Shown piece after piece: positions 41,428 through 50,757 of a stretch of DNA of 64,000 nucleotides. A model generated the notes under the pieces. The model had not been told where the DNA came from, ran no database searches, and saw nothing but the letters and a program-made list of their open reading frames with translations. Source of the stretch: Gracilaria gracilis. Its lineage: Eukaryota > Rhodophyta > Florideophyceae > Gracilariales > Gracilariaceae. The stretch is taken from the NCBI GenBank assembly GCA_030374805.1, contig JARGSG010000100.1:124001-188000 (forward strand). The letters run 5' to 3'. Each line of letters begins with the position of its first letter. The first letter of the stretch is position 1. The translations under genes and the position numbers were made by a program.

Positions 41428-44388
41428 ATGAGCGATTATATCTTGGGCTTCATGATGAATGAGGAAAACTTCTCACCCCCGCACATCCGTTCTGGAAATC
41501 GTGGGTCGGGGACGAAGGGAACGAACCAGAAAACTTCCAAAGGTTTGAAGAAAGTTATTGAACCCCGTAAATCAAATGTCCGCTCTAGTCGCGTCCAAGT
41601 GAAGATACATTCGGATGGAAAAGACAACCCTCTGCGAGAGACAGACGTGAATGGCGAGCTGGTGAATGATTTCATCCAGTCTCCGAGTGGTACGTCGAAG
41701 GAGCAGAGAACCATGGAGGAGCATCGTCGCGTAATTGAAGAGTCTACTGAGAATACCGGTTTGGAGGTCATGCCGAAGACGCAAGAGATTATGAACATGA
41801 GGCGTCGTGTTCTGGACTCCGATAATGCTCGTGAGCATGAACGGCGAGGTGAGCAAGTCGGACCGGCGAAGATGCGAACCAGGGGTGGTGTTGAGAGTCC
41901 AGTTATGGAAGGGTTCGAGGAAGATGGTGTTCAGGAAGCCATTGCCGAACAGGATGCACTTGTTGGAATAGCTGAAGACTACACCCCCGAAAGGAAGAGA
42001 TTGGCCTTCTCGCAGCTAAGCCAGCACAATGGCCAGAAGACGCATATTGTAGAGGGAGCTGATATTGCACCGGGCCAGGCCCACGAAGGTGTCCCTTCGG
42101 GCATTGAGCGAAGCAATACTGGTGACAAAAGGGCTGGCAATGCCGCCGGTGCCGCTGCTTATATCGGTGCTGACGCGAGGAGTTTAGCTGATATCACTAA
42201 TCTGAGAGATTCCGCAGTAGTTGAAGCCCGCAACAAGCGCAAGAGCGGGGTATTGGCTAAAAACCCTTCGGAACATAAGCGTCAGCGTCTGAATAAAGAG
42301 TGTGTACATCGACGTGATGGCGAAGAAGGTGCACAGGTGGATAAGGAAGGATGTAGTGACGGAACCAGCAGTTTGATAGATCTCCTTGATGATATTGGGG
42401 ACAATGTTCGCAGCTATTCCTGTGGAAAGGCTGTTCAGGTTGTGACCGGTAATGGATCTGGTGATCGCTGCATCAATGAAGGGGAATTGGTTGAAGACGA
42501 AGATCTGGACGATGTTGGAGATGTTGAAGATGTTGTGAAGGTTTCTGTTATTGACCTGGAAAAGATGCTTGCGGAGCAGGAAGTGGAGCTGAAGGAAAGG
42601 CACAATGCTGTGTACGAACGACGTGTCGACATATACAGTGGTAACTATCGCTCTACCCCGGGCCGCAAGAGGGGTAAGGCCACAAAGCTTTCGCCAGCTG
42701 AGAAACGAAAGCAACGATTGCGAGAGAAGGCTGCGAAACTGAAGGACAAGACACCAAAAGAGCTTTGGAAAGACATGATTCGTGACACGCTCGCCCGGAG
42801 CCCTGATTACTTCAGTAGTGATAACGCGTTGCTGAAGGAAGACTGCAGCATGGGAAAGGGGAAGATTGGGTATCCAGGCCTGAAGGTGCTACCGGAGAAC
42901 TGCCTTGATCTCCAAGATGTGTACATGGTTCGTTATAAAACCAAGGAGCTTCTAGATGCAAAAGGTGGGAACGCGAGTTTTGGAGTGTTCCGGTCTATTG
43001 TCGGGCAGTTTGTGCGCTGGGCCATAGCCTGTGGTGCACTGAGACGCAGTGAGGGGTGGAGGTCCAAAGCGATTTACAAGTTGTTGACCAACGAGAAGTT
43101 GGTGCGGGTGTTTCTCAACTATTTCATTCGCGTCGCGTCTTTCTCCACTGTCGCCGGAAAATGTGACGTTCTGCGTACGATGTGCAAGTATGCTACACTT
43201 GGTATGAATGAGGGAGAGGAGCAAAGAGCAGTTCGACGTGTGGAGATGGTTCTTACAACCACGTTCAATGCGGCCAAAGGGCGTGCGCGCGAAAGCTACC
43301 GCGCCCGTCAATGCGCCGAGGAACGCATTCAGAATCAAACCATTGTGACGAAGAAGGAAATCGAGTGTGGCATCCGTACAGGTCGGTCGAAGCTAAACGA
43401 CATCATCGAGAACTTCTCCGAAACGGTGTCGAAAGAGTCCAAGCGGGAAGCCATTGAAGAACTATGTGAAACCAAAGGGCTCATTGGAAAATGGTGCTTG
43501 AATCTCTTGGGCCTCATTTCATTGACTGGTGGAGGACAGAGACCGCAAGCGTATGCCCGATTGCAGTGCCCAAAAAGGAGTCTGTTGAAGGATTGTTGGA
43601 GCAGAGAAATGGCGATTATGAAGGGTGTGTTCGAGATGAAGACGTTCCGAGAAAAGACGGCAAGGGCACTTGACGTTCCGAATGTTACTTTCCCTCGTTT
43701 CATACTGCCATACGTCGCCTTCCATGTGGATATCGTTAGACCGTTGTTGATCGAGAAGAGAAAGATTCCTGTGACTAAGCGATTCCACAACAACCAACCA
43801 CTTTTATTACATTCCCGAACTGGTCTCTATCTGAGCTCGTCGAACATTAGTCGCTCGATTAAGGCATTCATGGCTGGTATGGATCCCAATCTGAACTCCG
43901 TGACTGCAATGACGTTGAGAACTAGTTTTGCAACTGTTATGTTGCATGACTATCGGCAGGGGAAGTTCATGAAGAATGGTGTGATAATGGCCGAAGAGAA
44001 GTTCTTGGAATTAGTTGCCAAGCAGATGAATACGTCAATCGAGCAGCTGCGGAATACCTATATGTCTTGCTACAGCAGCGATTTCAAAGATATCACAGCT
44101 CTACTGACAAGGCATTTCTGCAGCATACTTGGGGAAGACTCAGAAGGAGAGGAGGATGTGAGAGAAAGTGGAGTGTACGACAGTCGACCAGGGTCCAGGG
44201 AAGGTAGTGAGGATTGTAGTGACGGAGAGATATCTCCTGAGGAGGGTGAGGACGACATAGATTCTGGCATTTGCTTGTTTCCCGATGAGGTAGAAGAAAC
44301 AGACGAGGAGGACGATGGGAATGATGAGGATGAAGTAGATGAGGATGAAGAACCAGTTCGTCGGAAGCGAAGGCATCGGTCGGCTTAG
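41428..44388 (+). CDS. YR2, intact tyrosine-recombinase-like protein
   Basis: 986 codons from the ATG at 41428 (MSDYILGF) in one uninterrupted exon. Codons 1-400 are charged and disordered. A basic Arg/Lys-rich patch (~409-430) precedes a helical core-binding region (~440-600) with RSIVGQFVRWAIACGAL. Catalytic domain: box I GGGQRPQAYARL (R705), K738 in FEMKTFREK, box II MTLRTSFATVML (R831) and Y878 or Y882 in NTYMSCYS. Spacing of these residues (33, 93, 47) matches YR1 (34, 93, 48) almost exactly, supporting common ancestry and function. As in YR1 the His of HxxR is Met (M828). Acidic tail after ~905. Known YR transposases include Crypton, DIRS and Starship captains; I cannot place this in any of them by eye. 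It probably catalyses excision and integration of the surrounding element. Confidence 0.8.
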   Translation: MSDYILGFMMNEENFSPPHIRSGNRGSGTKGTNQKTSKGLKKVIEPRKSNVRSSRVQVKIHSDGKDNPLRETDVNGELVNDFIQSPSGTSKEQRTMEEHRRVIEESTENTGLEVMPKTQEIMNMRRRVLDSDNAREHERRGEQVGPAKMRTRGGVESPVMEGFEEDGVQEAIAEQDALVGIAEDYTPERKRLAFSQLSQHNGQKTHIVEGADIAPGQAHEGVPSGIERSNTGDKRAGNAAGAAAYIGADARSLADITNLRDSAVVEARNKRKSGVLAKNPSEHKRQRLNKECVHRRDGEEGAQVDKEGCSDGTSSLIDLLDDIGDNVRSYSCGKAVQVVTGNGSGDRCINEGELVEDEDLDDVGDVEDVVKVSVIDLEKMLAEQEVELKERHNAVYERRVDIYSGNYRSTPGRKRGKATKLSPAEKRKQRLREKAAKLKDKTPKELWKDMIRDTLARSPDYFSSDNALLKEDCSMGKGKIGYPGLKVLPENCLDLQDVYMVRYKTKELLDAKGGNASFGVFRSIVGQFVRWAIACGALRRSEGWRSKAIYKLLTNEKLVRVFLNYFIRVASFSTVAGKCDVLRTMCKYATLGMNEGEEQRAVRRVEMVLTTTFNAAKGRARESYRARQCAEERIQNQTIVTKKEIECGIRTGRSKLNDIIENFSETVSKESKREAIEELCETKGLIGKWCLNLLGLISLTGGGQRPQAYARLQCPKRSLLKDCWSREMAIMKGVFEMKTFREKTARALDVPNVTFPRFILPYVAFHVDIVRPLLIEKRKIPVTKRFHNNQPLLLHSRTGLYLSSSNISRSIKAFMAGMDPNLNSVTAMTLRTSFATVMLHDYRQGKFMKNGVIMAEEKFLELVAKQMNTSIEQLRNTYMSCYSSDFKDITALLTRHFCSILGEDSEGEEDVRESGVYDSRPGSREGSEDCSDGEISPEEGEDDIDSGICLFPDEVEETDEEDDGNDEDEVDEDEEPVRRKRRHRSA

Positions 44389-44631
44389 AGCAGGATTGGC
44401 GAAATGGGTTACAAGGGTCGAAAATGAATGTAGTAAAACTTGAAAGATAGTTCAGCGCCCTAATATGTGTAGAAGTGTTGGTAAATGTATGAGTTGAAGC
44501 GGGTACGAGACGTATGGTACGTAATGGAGAGAGACGGAGGGTAGCGTTTGGGAGTGGTGGTTGGTGAATCTGCTGCAGTATTGTCTGAACGATAATACGA
44601 CCAATGGTAATAGCAGTGGGTGTCCAGAAGC
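44389..44631. other. Intergenic, 3' side of YR2
   Basis: Separates the YR2 stop from the minus-strand ORF remnant; nothing recognised. Confidence 0.4.
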
Positions 44632-45579
44632 CTAAGTTTGTGATTTATCAAGCACAGACGCCAAGGAGTTGTAGTACGGAAGAATGAACTCATGGACCAT
44701 CGTCGGGATGCGCCACTTCTTCACCTGCTGCCACACGGTTTTGAGCCATTTGGAAATGGGCAACGGCCCGTGTGTGGCGGACAGTGGATTCCTAGTATTC
44801 TCAAACGAGTTTATGATAATGGTGCATGAGCCGGAAAAGACGGTTCGGTTTGGCTCATGGAAATGAAACGATTCTACTTTGTTTGTGCAGTTAAACAATA
44901 ACCATATCTTCACATCAGTCCATCCTGCGGGCACTTCGGAAAGCGCGACACTGCATTTTCAGTAGAAACCTCTGTCGCGGAGGTGCAGGCGAGGGTGATC
45001 GATGATGCCCCACCTTTGGTTACGACAAGTGCGTAAAGTGGCCTTTGAGGCCACAGTGATAGAGTCTGTGTCGTTGTGCAGCCGCGCCGGCGGTTCTATG
45101 GGCAGTGGGCAGAGAAGCACTGGAGGTACACGCGCCCCGAAGGACACGTACGCAAATGCTGCGGCGGGAGTACATGGTAAACGACGGATGGGGAGGTGGT
45201 AGGTGCGACGGTAACCACGCACAGTATAGAGCGAGCTAGCCCATGGTAGCCGGAGCGGGAGGAGCAGGTATTGTTATCTGTGGTTGCGAAACTGAGTCGA
45301 TGTCCGGATGCGTTGGGGACGGGAAGCTGCAAGGGGTGAAGGCGGCGTGGTTGGCATGGCAGCACTGCAAGGGCTGGGGGCGGCGGGGGGCGGCATAGGA
45401 CACGGAGATGCAGGCGGCGGGGGGCAAAGCGAGGGTTTGTCGCTGTCGAAGGGGTGGGTTGGCATCGAAGGGTATTGGGAGGGAGGGGGTTGTGCGAGGG
45501 CGTCACATTGCAGCGTGGACGCCGTGCAGTGCACGGTGTCCACGGGTTTTGCAGAATAAAATGCCGGAATAATTTGCAA
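44632..45579 (-). CDS. Possible small gene or relic, one frame with two stops
   Basis: A single minus-strand frame runs from 45579 to 44632, broken by TAA at 45276-45274 and TGA at 44961-44959. The last 100 codons (KIWLLFNCTNKVESFHFHEP, TIIINSFENTRNPLSATHG, KWLKTVWQQVKKWRIPTMV) look like a folded protein. The upstream third is Pro/Ser-rich. TGA replacing Trp would restore the frame. No family recognised. It may be a third, decayed gene of the YR2 element or chance open sequence. Confidence 0.3.
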
Positions 45580-46919
45580 GAAGTGTTAGAAATTAACTTC
45601 GAAGGCAGGTTAAGGGTAGGTATGCGGTGTGCGCACAGGGCTGGACCAGAATGGACTATATTGTGGCTAGACAACTTACACTGACGCATATGCGCATAGT
45701 GTACAACGGTCAAATTAGAGGCGGAGATTGGGCCGTTCTCACACGTGGAGATTGTGCCGTTTTAACACGTGAGTATTGGGCCGTTACTACACGTGGATAT
45801 CATGTTAATGGCGATGGAGGACTGTATTCATGCATCGCCGATGCACCGATGTGATAATATCCTTCATCGCAGAGGATGTTACGAGACATTGTAACGAAAG
45901 GGAAGATGAACCTTTGACGAAGGCAGGAGTGTTTCCATATGGGCGTTAACCCCTTACTGTAGCCGCAAAATGCGGAACATTGTTCTGCAACTTGTCATAT
46001 TGTGCTTTTTGCACAGACGAAGTGGGGTTAAGGATACTGCTTAGGTTTTGTTGTGAATTCTGGCTTTGTTGACGTACATTAGCAACCGACAGAGAAATTA
46101 TGTAGAGGATGTCATCCTATTAAGCCCGTTGTACACGTGATGTTAGCTTTTACTAGAGTGGTTCAGAGTAGCTCCGATATCGTCTTTCAGTTCAACTCTC
46201 ATTTAAGCCGTTCCCAGCCCTCTGACCCCAGTGCGGTAGTACGCTACGGCGAATTTCAGCATGGGTGCCTTACTGTCCAGCAAGGTGATCAAGGCGGCGT
46301 TGTTCCCAGCGCGCGCAAAATTTTCAATTGATACACCTAGAAGCTGGAGCTGGACAGCGGTCCTGAAGCTGGACAGCGGTTGGTACTTGCCACGCTTGGG
46401 GTGGAGCTCGCGACGTTAACCCTCACGTGTTGCGAGCGATCGTGAAGTAGGGCGATCGTGAAGGTGCGTCCCGAAGCAGTTTGGAAACTGGCGTCTGCTT
46501 TCGGGCATCGCGTGCACAATCGGTTGAATAAAAGAGAGAAGGAAAGAGGTGGTAGAGACGCGGCAGGTACTTGTGAAAGTAGTTAGCATACACTGCCTTA
46601 AGGGGGTCTACAATCCTTTACTCTGTCGTGTCTCTCTCTGGTGTATAAGTACAAAAGCTTAATTATAATTCGGTTAACGTTTAAGTTCGAAGAAGAGCAC
46701 TTTTACTGGGTTCTTAACGAGTAGCTGGACTAAACGTCTTAATAACGTTGTTCTATACCATCTGAGAAGGTAATGGTCCACTTCAATCATTTGTCCCGAT
46801 CTATAGTTGCAAACTCACTCCTTACCAAGCAAATCAGATCAAAGAGGAAGCAAGCTCGGCATATTTCCCACGAAGATCTGTGCTGCAGTTTCTGCTTTCT
46901 TCTGACTTTGTGTTGGAGC
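45580..46919. other. Gene-free centre of the YR2 element
   Basis: Apart from palindrome site 5 no feature is clear. At 45725-45800 three short repeats of GGGCCGTT...ACACGTG occur (GCCGTTCTCACACGTG, GCCGTTTTAACACGTG, GCCGTTACTACACGTG), each carrying the CACGTG hexamer. Confidence 0.45.
45968..45992. repeat. 25-bp palindrome, site 5 (right half degenerate)
   Basis: AAATGCGGAACA intact, then TTGTTCTGCAACT. Stands alone between YR2 and the site 6-7 pair. Confidence 0.8.
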
Positions 46920-46985
46920 TCGAGGATGAGGTCAATTTGAAGAAAAGAGAGCGCTGAAGACGTCGGTAACATAATCCTGTTGGCA

Positions 46986-47010
46986 AAATGCGGAACAATG
47001 TTCCGCATTT
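46986..47010. repeat. 25-bp palindrome, site 6 (perfect)
   Basis: Perfect 12-1-12 dyad, central A. Confidence 0.95.
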
Positions 47011-47087
47011 TGTCATGTAAGTCGAGGATGAGGTCAATTTGAAGAAAAGAGAGCGCTGAGGACGTCGGTAACATAATCCTGTTGGCG

Positions 47088-47112
47088 AAATGCGGAACAA
47101 TGTTCCGCATTT
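47088..47112. repeat. 25-bp palindrome, site 7 (perfect)
   Basis: Perfect dyad, central A, 102 bp after site 6 and 125 bp before the 3' end of the ParB-Ulp1 gene. Confidence 0.95.
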
Positions 47113-47236
47113 TGTCATGTAAGTCAAATTAGAAGGAACCCAAGTGCATGGGCGCGCAAGTGAAAGATGTACAGATGTACTTTACTTTACGAACATATGG
47201 TTCAAGAAAGTGATGTCGTACGATATAGGTTGTAAT

Positions 47237-50236
47237 CTAGGAAGATTGCCTGGACTTCATCTTGTGTACCAACTTTTTCATCTTACTAAAACACATAATC
47301 CACTCATTCTTAATATCGGAGTCAGTAACCTGAAGCAGCAACGAATGGCCTTCGTCGAGAAGAGCACGGTACTCCGTCGGCTGAACGCCACCATCTGCAT
47401 CGATTGCGTTTACGTTTGTAGGAGGGTGGGGAGGTTGTTCCGGTTGTTTTTGAGAGGAAGGGGGAGGGGGAGAGGATGCTGTGGGATGCGCTCTGTGGTG
47501 CGGGGTTGGTTCGGATACGGGAGGGAGAACCGGGAATATTGATCGGTACTTGGAGAACACGAGCGGGGTCAATTTCTCCATGGCAATATCCATCGAACTG
47601 GGGCCCAGATTGTTCATCTCATTGTGAATGTGTGGGTCATCTAATACCGTGGCAGTAATTTTGTGTGTATCAGTTCTCCGTTGGGCCGTTGAATTCATTG
47701 CCATGAGACCGTGGACAACCCCGACAAGGGCTTGGCGGAGCGGAGTATCAGAATGTCGTTTCGCTGGTGAGTGAGTCGGAGTGTTAGAACTGATGTTGGG
47801 AGTGGCATCGATCTTTGAACCATCCAGCGGTGGCGGTGTTTTCATTTCGGGTTTTGGAGAGTTAGGAATAGACCGAACGCGAGAGGAAGAAGAGGAAACC
47901 GTTTTGGGATCAGCACCGGCCTGGCGTTTAGGGATGGGAGTGAAGTGGATAATGTCCGAAGACTCCGAAGAATTGGATACCAAGTTTGGTTTGTGACGCT
48001 TAGAAGGCCTCTCCATAAAATCGTTATCGTCATCCTTATCGTGAACTTCATTTTCATGACCTGCGCCCGGGCCCTGTGTGCCGTCTTTCTTCGATGGCAC
48101 TTGGGAAATGGGCGTGTTACCTTGCGGCGGTGTAGATGCAGCGTGGTGGACCGGGGTTGAGGGCAACTGCTTCCGACCCCAAAGAAACGGAGGTGACGGT
48201 ATAACAACGCCTGGGTTGGAAACGAATGCATCCTTGATGGTCTTAAGACGCTGATGTACATCAAGCTTGTACTCCTCGAACGGGTATGATTTGTACATTG
48301 AATCCAGGTACGTTTCTGCATCGGAGGGGGTATCAGTGTGAAACACTTTGTGATTCTTAGATACGAGAGAGAGGTGGTACGCTGTGTGGAAACCGCAATC
48401 AAGAGATTTTTGTAGATTCTTATTGAACCGATGGAGCGGAATAGCCTCTTTCAATTGTGAGATAGATATAGCCTGTTTTCCAGGATAGGCTGCATGTAGG
48501 TAATGAAAAACATTGTCCTGTACGGCAGTATGTGGGGAAGAAACGCCCATACTATCAAGCCAAAAAATGGAAGTCTTCTTGTTCGTGGGCGCTGCACTAC
48601 CCTCTTTGGTATTGTTCTGCGCCTTCTTCTCCAAAGTGTCAAGTAAGCAGGGAAGGTTGACTACCACGACCAGACTCCAATGAAGAGCACCGACGACGGG
48701 GAGTAATGTAGTATGGGCGTACCAAACGCGATGGTGCCATAAATACGTCCTACCAGAAAGGGACATTGTCTTTCGGCGAAGGGAAAGGAGCGGTTCCTTG
48801 TCTTGCTTAAGAGTGTCAGTAAACCAACCGTTCAGTAAAAGAGAATCCACGAAGTATATTTCAGAGATCGAGAGGGGATGCCAATTGGTCAAGAATAGAA
48901 CAGTGAAAAGCAGGGCGCCGTCTGTTGCCATTGAGAAGGTGTTAATGGGATCGTAATCCGTTCTATATAATGTGAATTTCTCTTTGCGAACGCCACCAAA
49001 CACCTTTGCTGCAACGTCCATGGTGCGCTCCTTATTGTACTTCACTATTGCACTCACCACGACATCTGCCAAATCGATTGAACGCTTCTTGTTGCCCTGC
49101 TTGACGATTGGGCTAAGCTGAGCCCGGACCCTGGACAGGATCTCCTGTTTTTGTTTCATTTCGAGTACTTGATCCGGATCAGCGGGCGATTTCAGCTTTT
49201 GTTCAGCTTCTTCGTTAACCCGACGTTCGAGCTCGTCGAGAAGGGCAACAGAGCCAGGCTGCTTCCAATCCAAGTAACTCTCCCAACCTGGGGGAGGGTC
49301 AGTGTTGCAGGTAGCGTCCTTTTTCTTGTCTGATTTGCGCCCCCTTCGACGCCCATCGATCTCGCTACCACTTCGATCGGTGAACTTGTAGTCACAATCC
49401 AACCCCCCTTCACGGCGAGCGATCCAAAGGTCCACCCTGTCCTTTATTTTTTCCGGGGGCCATGTCTTCACGACATTCAGGGTACGCCGCGTGAAGCTCG
49501 CGATGCCAGCAGACTCTAAGCTGCAGAGATAAGGCACGACACCTGCCTTTAGGAGCCTTTGAGCCCCAGACATGTAAGCTTGCGCAGTTGGTGTCAAGAG
49601 ATTCGATCGAGGTGTGCGAAGTCTTGTGGCCAAGAAATCAATGGCGTATTTGCTCCCCTCCTGTGTATCTCGCTTCAATTCTTCATAAGCAGTAAGGAGC
49701 TTCTGTTGCGTCATTGCGGGAAGCCGACGAGGGCGTTTACCGGAGGCGATATGCTTCTGAGCCTGACACCACTGCCAGTATTCTTGGAGAAGCCCAAAAC
49801 ACTGGACCTGTTGCATGAGAGTAAATGCTTCTGGCCTTGGTTCAGTGGCCTCCAGATGGTGCGAAATTAGAGCCCCATGCGTTAGAACCGAAATAGGAAA
49901 ACCAAACTCCTTGATATTGCTGAGGTCCAGTACCTGGTAGGGCACGAGAAGAATATGCATCAAATGGGCTGCAACGAGAACACGGTGCCCTCCTCCAACA
50001 ACAACCAACAGTCGCTTAGGAAACTTAGTATCCGAATTGACAACCAGTATAGGTTGGTCACGGCGAAAGTGTTGTGGCTCTCCAATCTCCCTGCAGACAC
50101 GCTTGAAGTTAATCTTCGAGGAATGCCGGCCAATGAAAGGACCGGCGAAAAGGTCAATGTGGGCAAAGCGCACGGAGCTTGCTCTCGCGTCTTGAATTCT
50201 TTCCATAATCCTGCTGGATATGGTTTGCGTAGGCAT
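47237..50236 (-). CDS. Intact fusion of ParB-like domain and Ulp1/C48-type cysteine protease
   Basis: 999 codons from ATG at 50236-50234 to TAG at 47239-47237, one exon. Residues ~25-110 resemble a ParB/Srx fold: HIDLFAGPFIGR, a QPILVVN strand and GGGHRVLVAAHLM with H84/R85 at the G-x-H-R signature. A mainly helical region follows to ~500, with a basic RRRGRKSDKKK stretch near 300. Residues ~510-640 match SUMO/NEDD8-type C48 proteases: H519 in ALHWSLVVVV, D561 in FWLDSMG, and C614 in QKSLDCGFHTAYHL; Q610 is closer to Cys than usual. The last ~330 residues are Ser/Pro-rich and disordered, ending in a short helix. All triad residues are present, so activity is plausible. Ulp1-like proteases are common passengers of eukaryotic DNA transposons; pairing with ParB-like and YR is unfamiliar to me. 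Convergent with YR2. Confidence 0.75.
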   Translation of the reverse strand: MPTQTISSRIMERIQDARASSVRFAHIDLFAGPFIGRHSSKINFKRVCREIGEPQHFRRDQPILVVNSDTKFPKRLLVVVGGGHRVLVAAHLMHILLVPYQVLDLSNIKEFGFPISVLTHGALISHHLEATEPRPEAFTLMQQVQCFGLLQEYWQWCQAQKHIASGKRPRRLPAMTQQKLLTAYEELKRDTQEGSKYAIDFLATRLRTPRSNLLTPTAQAYMSGAQRLLKAGVVPYLCSLESAGIASFTRRTLNVVKTWPPEKIKDRVDLWIARREGGLDCDYKFTDRSGSEIDGRRRGRKSDKKKDATCNTDPPPGWESYLDWKQPGSVALLDELERRVNEEAEQKLKSPADPDQVLEMKQKQEILSRVRAQLSPIVKQGNKKRSIDLADVVVSAIVKYNKERTMDVAAKVFGGVRKEKFTLYRTDYDPINTFSMATDGALLFTVLFLTNWHPLSISEIYFVDSLLLNGWFTDTLKQDKEPLLSLRRKTMSLSGRTYLWHHRVWYAHTTLLPVVGALHWSLVVVVNLPCLLDTLEKKAQNNTKEGSAAPTNKKTSIFWLDSMGVSSPHTAVQDNVFHYLHAAYPGKQAISISQLKEAIPLHRFNKNLQKSLDCGFHTAYHLSLVSKNHKVFHTDTPSDAETYLDSMYKSYPFEEYKLDVHQRLKTIKDAFVSNPGVVIPSPPFLWGRKQLPSTPVHHAASTPPQGNTPISQVPSKKDGTQGPGAGHENEVHDKDDDNDFMERPSKRHKPNLVSNSSESSDIIHFTPIPKRQAGADPKTVSSSSSRVRSIPNSPKPEMKTPPPLDGSKIDATPNISSNTPTHSPAKRHSDTPLRQALVGVVHGLMAMNSTAQRRTDTHKITATVLDDPHIHNEMNNLGPSSMDIAMEKLTPLVFSKYRSIFPVLPPVSEPTPHHRAHPTASSPPPPSSQKQPEQPPHPPTNVNAIDADGGVQPTEYRALLDEGHSLLLQVTDSDIKNEWIMCFSKMKKLVHKMKSRQSS

Positions 50237-50421
50237 GGTGAAGGTGAAGAAGGAGGAAGAGATGCCTATAGATCTTCAGGGAGGGGAATGAGGCGAAATA
50301 AATGCGTAGCGTTGGGAAGGATATTCGAAAGAGAAAGACGGAAAGGAACTGTTGCATAGTCGTAGTGAATCGCTCAAGACGGAAGGTGGGCTAAGGAGCT
50401 CGCGTACCACACGATCTGACG
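50237..50421 (-). promoter_or_regulatory. 5' flank of the ParB-Ulp1 gene
   Basis: About 185 bp between the ATG and site 8; no clear TATA box. The site 8 dyad would sit near the promoter, so binding there could autoregulate the gene (inference). Confidence 0.3.
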
Positions 50422-50446
50422 AAATGCAGAACAATGTTCTGGATTC
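50422..50446. repeat. 25-bp palindrome, site 8 (degenerate)
   Basis: AAATGCAGAACA, A, TGTTCTGGATTC: the inner GAACAATGTTC core is kept, the outer parts have drifted. Confidence 0.8.
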
Positions 50447-50732
50447 CGACGGCGGGACCGCCGGGGTGCATGGTGCAAAATCATGGACCATGGTCAGGAC
50501 ACGTGGGATTCATAGCACCCTGGCCCAGACACGTGGGTTACATTGCTAAAGTGCACGCCTTACAAGAAAAGTACGGGTACAGTACGTGTACAGGTGTACA
50601 CGGCGCCCCGTAACGACACCCTTAAGAGCGTTCCATCGTGTGGCACAGGGGCGACAGTGTGAACTCCGTTGAGGGTTCCAGCGGCTATGATTTCAGAATA
50701 TTTCTCCCAAAAATGGGCAATTTTGGTTCACC

Positions 50733-50757
50733 AAATACAGAACATTGTTCCGCAATC
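50733..50757. repeat. 25-bp palindrome, site 9 (degenerate), rightmost
   Basis: AAATACAGAACA, T, TGTTCCGCAATC. The last site before the G/T-rich tract and the satellite. Confidence 0.8.

Larger units (their letters stand above)
46920..47124 (+). repeat. 102-bp tandem duplication carrying sites 6 and 7
   Basis: Two copies starting TCGAGGATGAGGTCAATTTG at 46920 and 47022 differ by two substitutions; each ends with a perfect palindrome and TGTCATGTAAGT. Confidence 0.95.
39343..50757. mobile_element. Proposed YR2 mobile element delimited by 25-bp palindromes
   Basis: The two intact genes YR2 (plus, 41428-44388) and the ParB-Ulp1 fusion (minus, 47237-50236) lie convergently in a segment with palindrome clusters at 39343-39682, 45968-47112 and 50422-50757, and nowhere else I could find in the window. 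True ends are unknown; the outermost sites are used as a provisional border. Confidence 0.45.
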
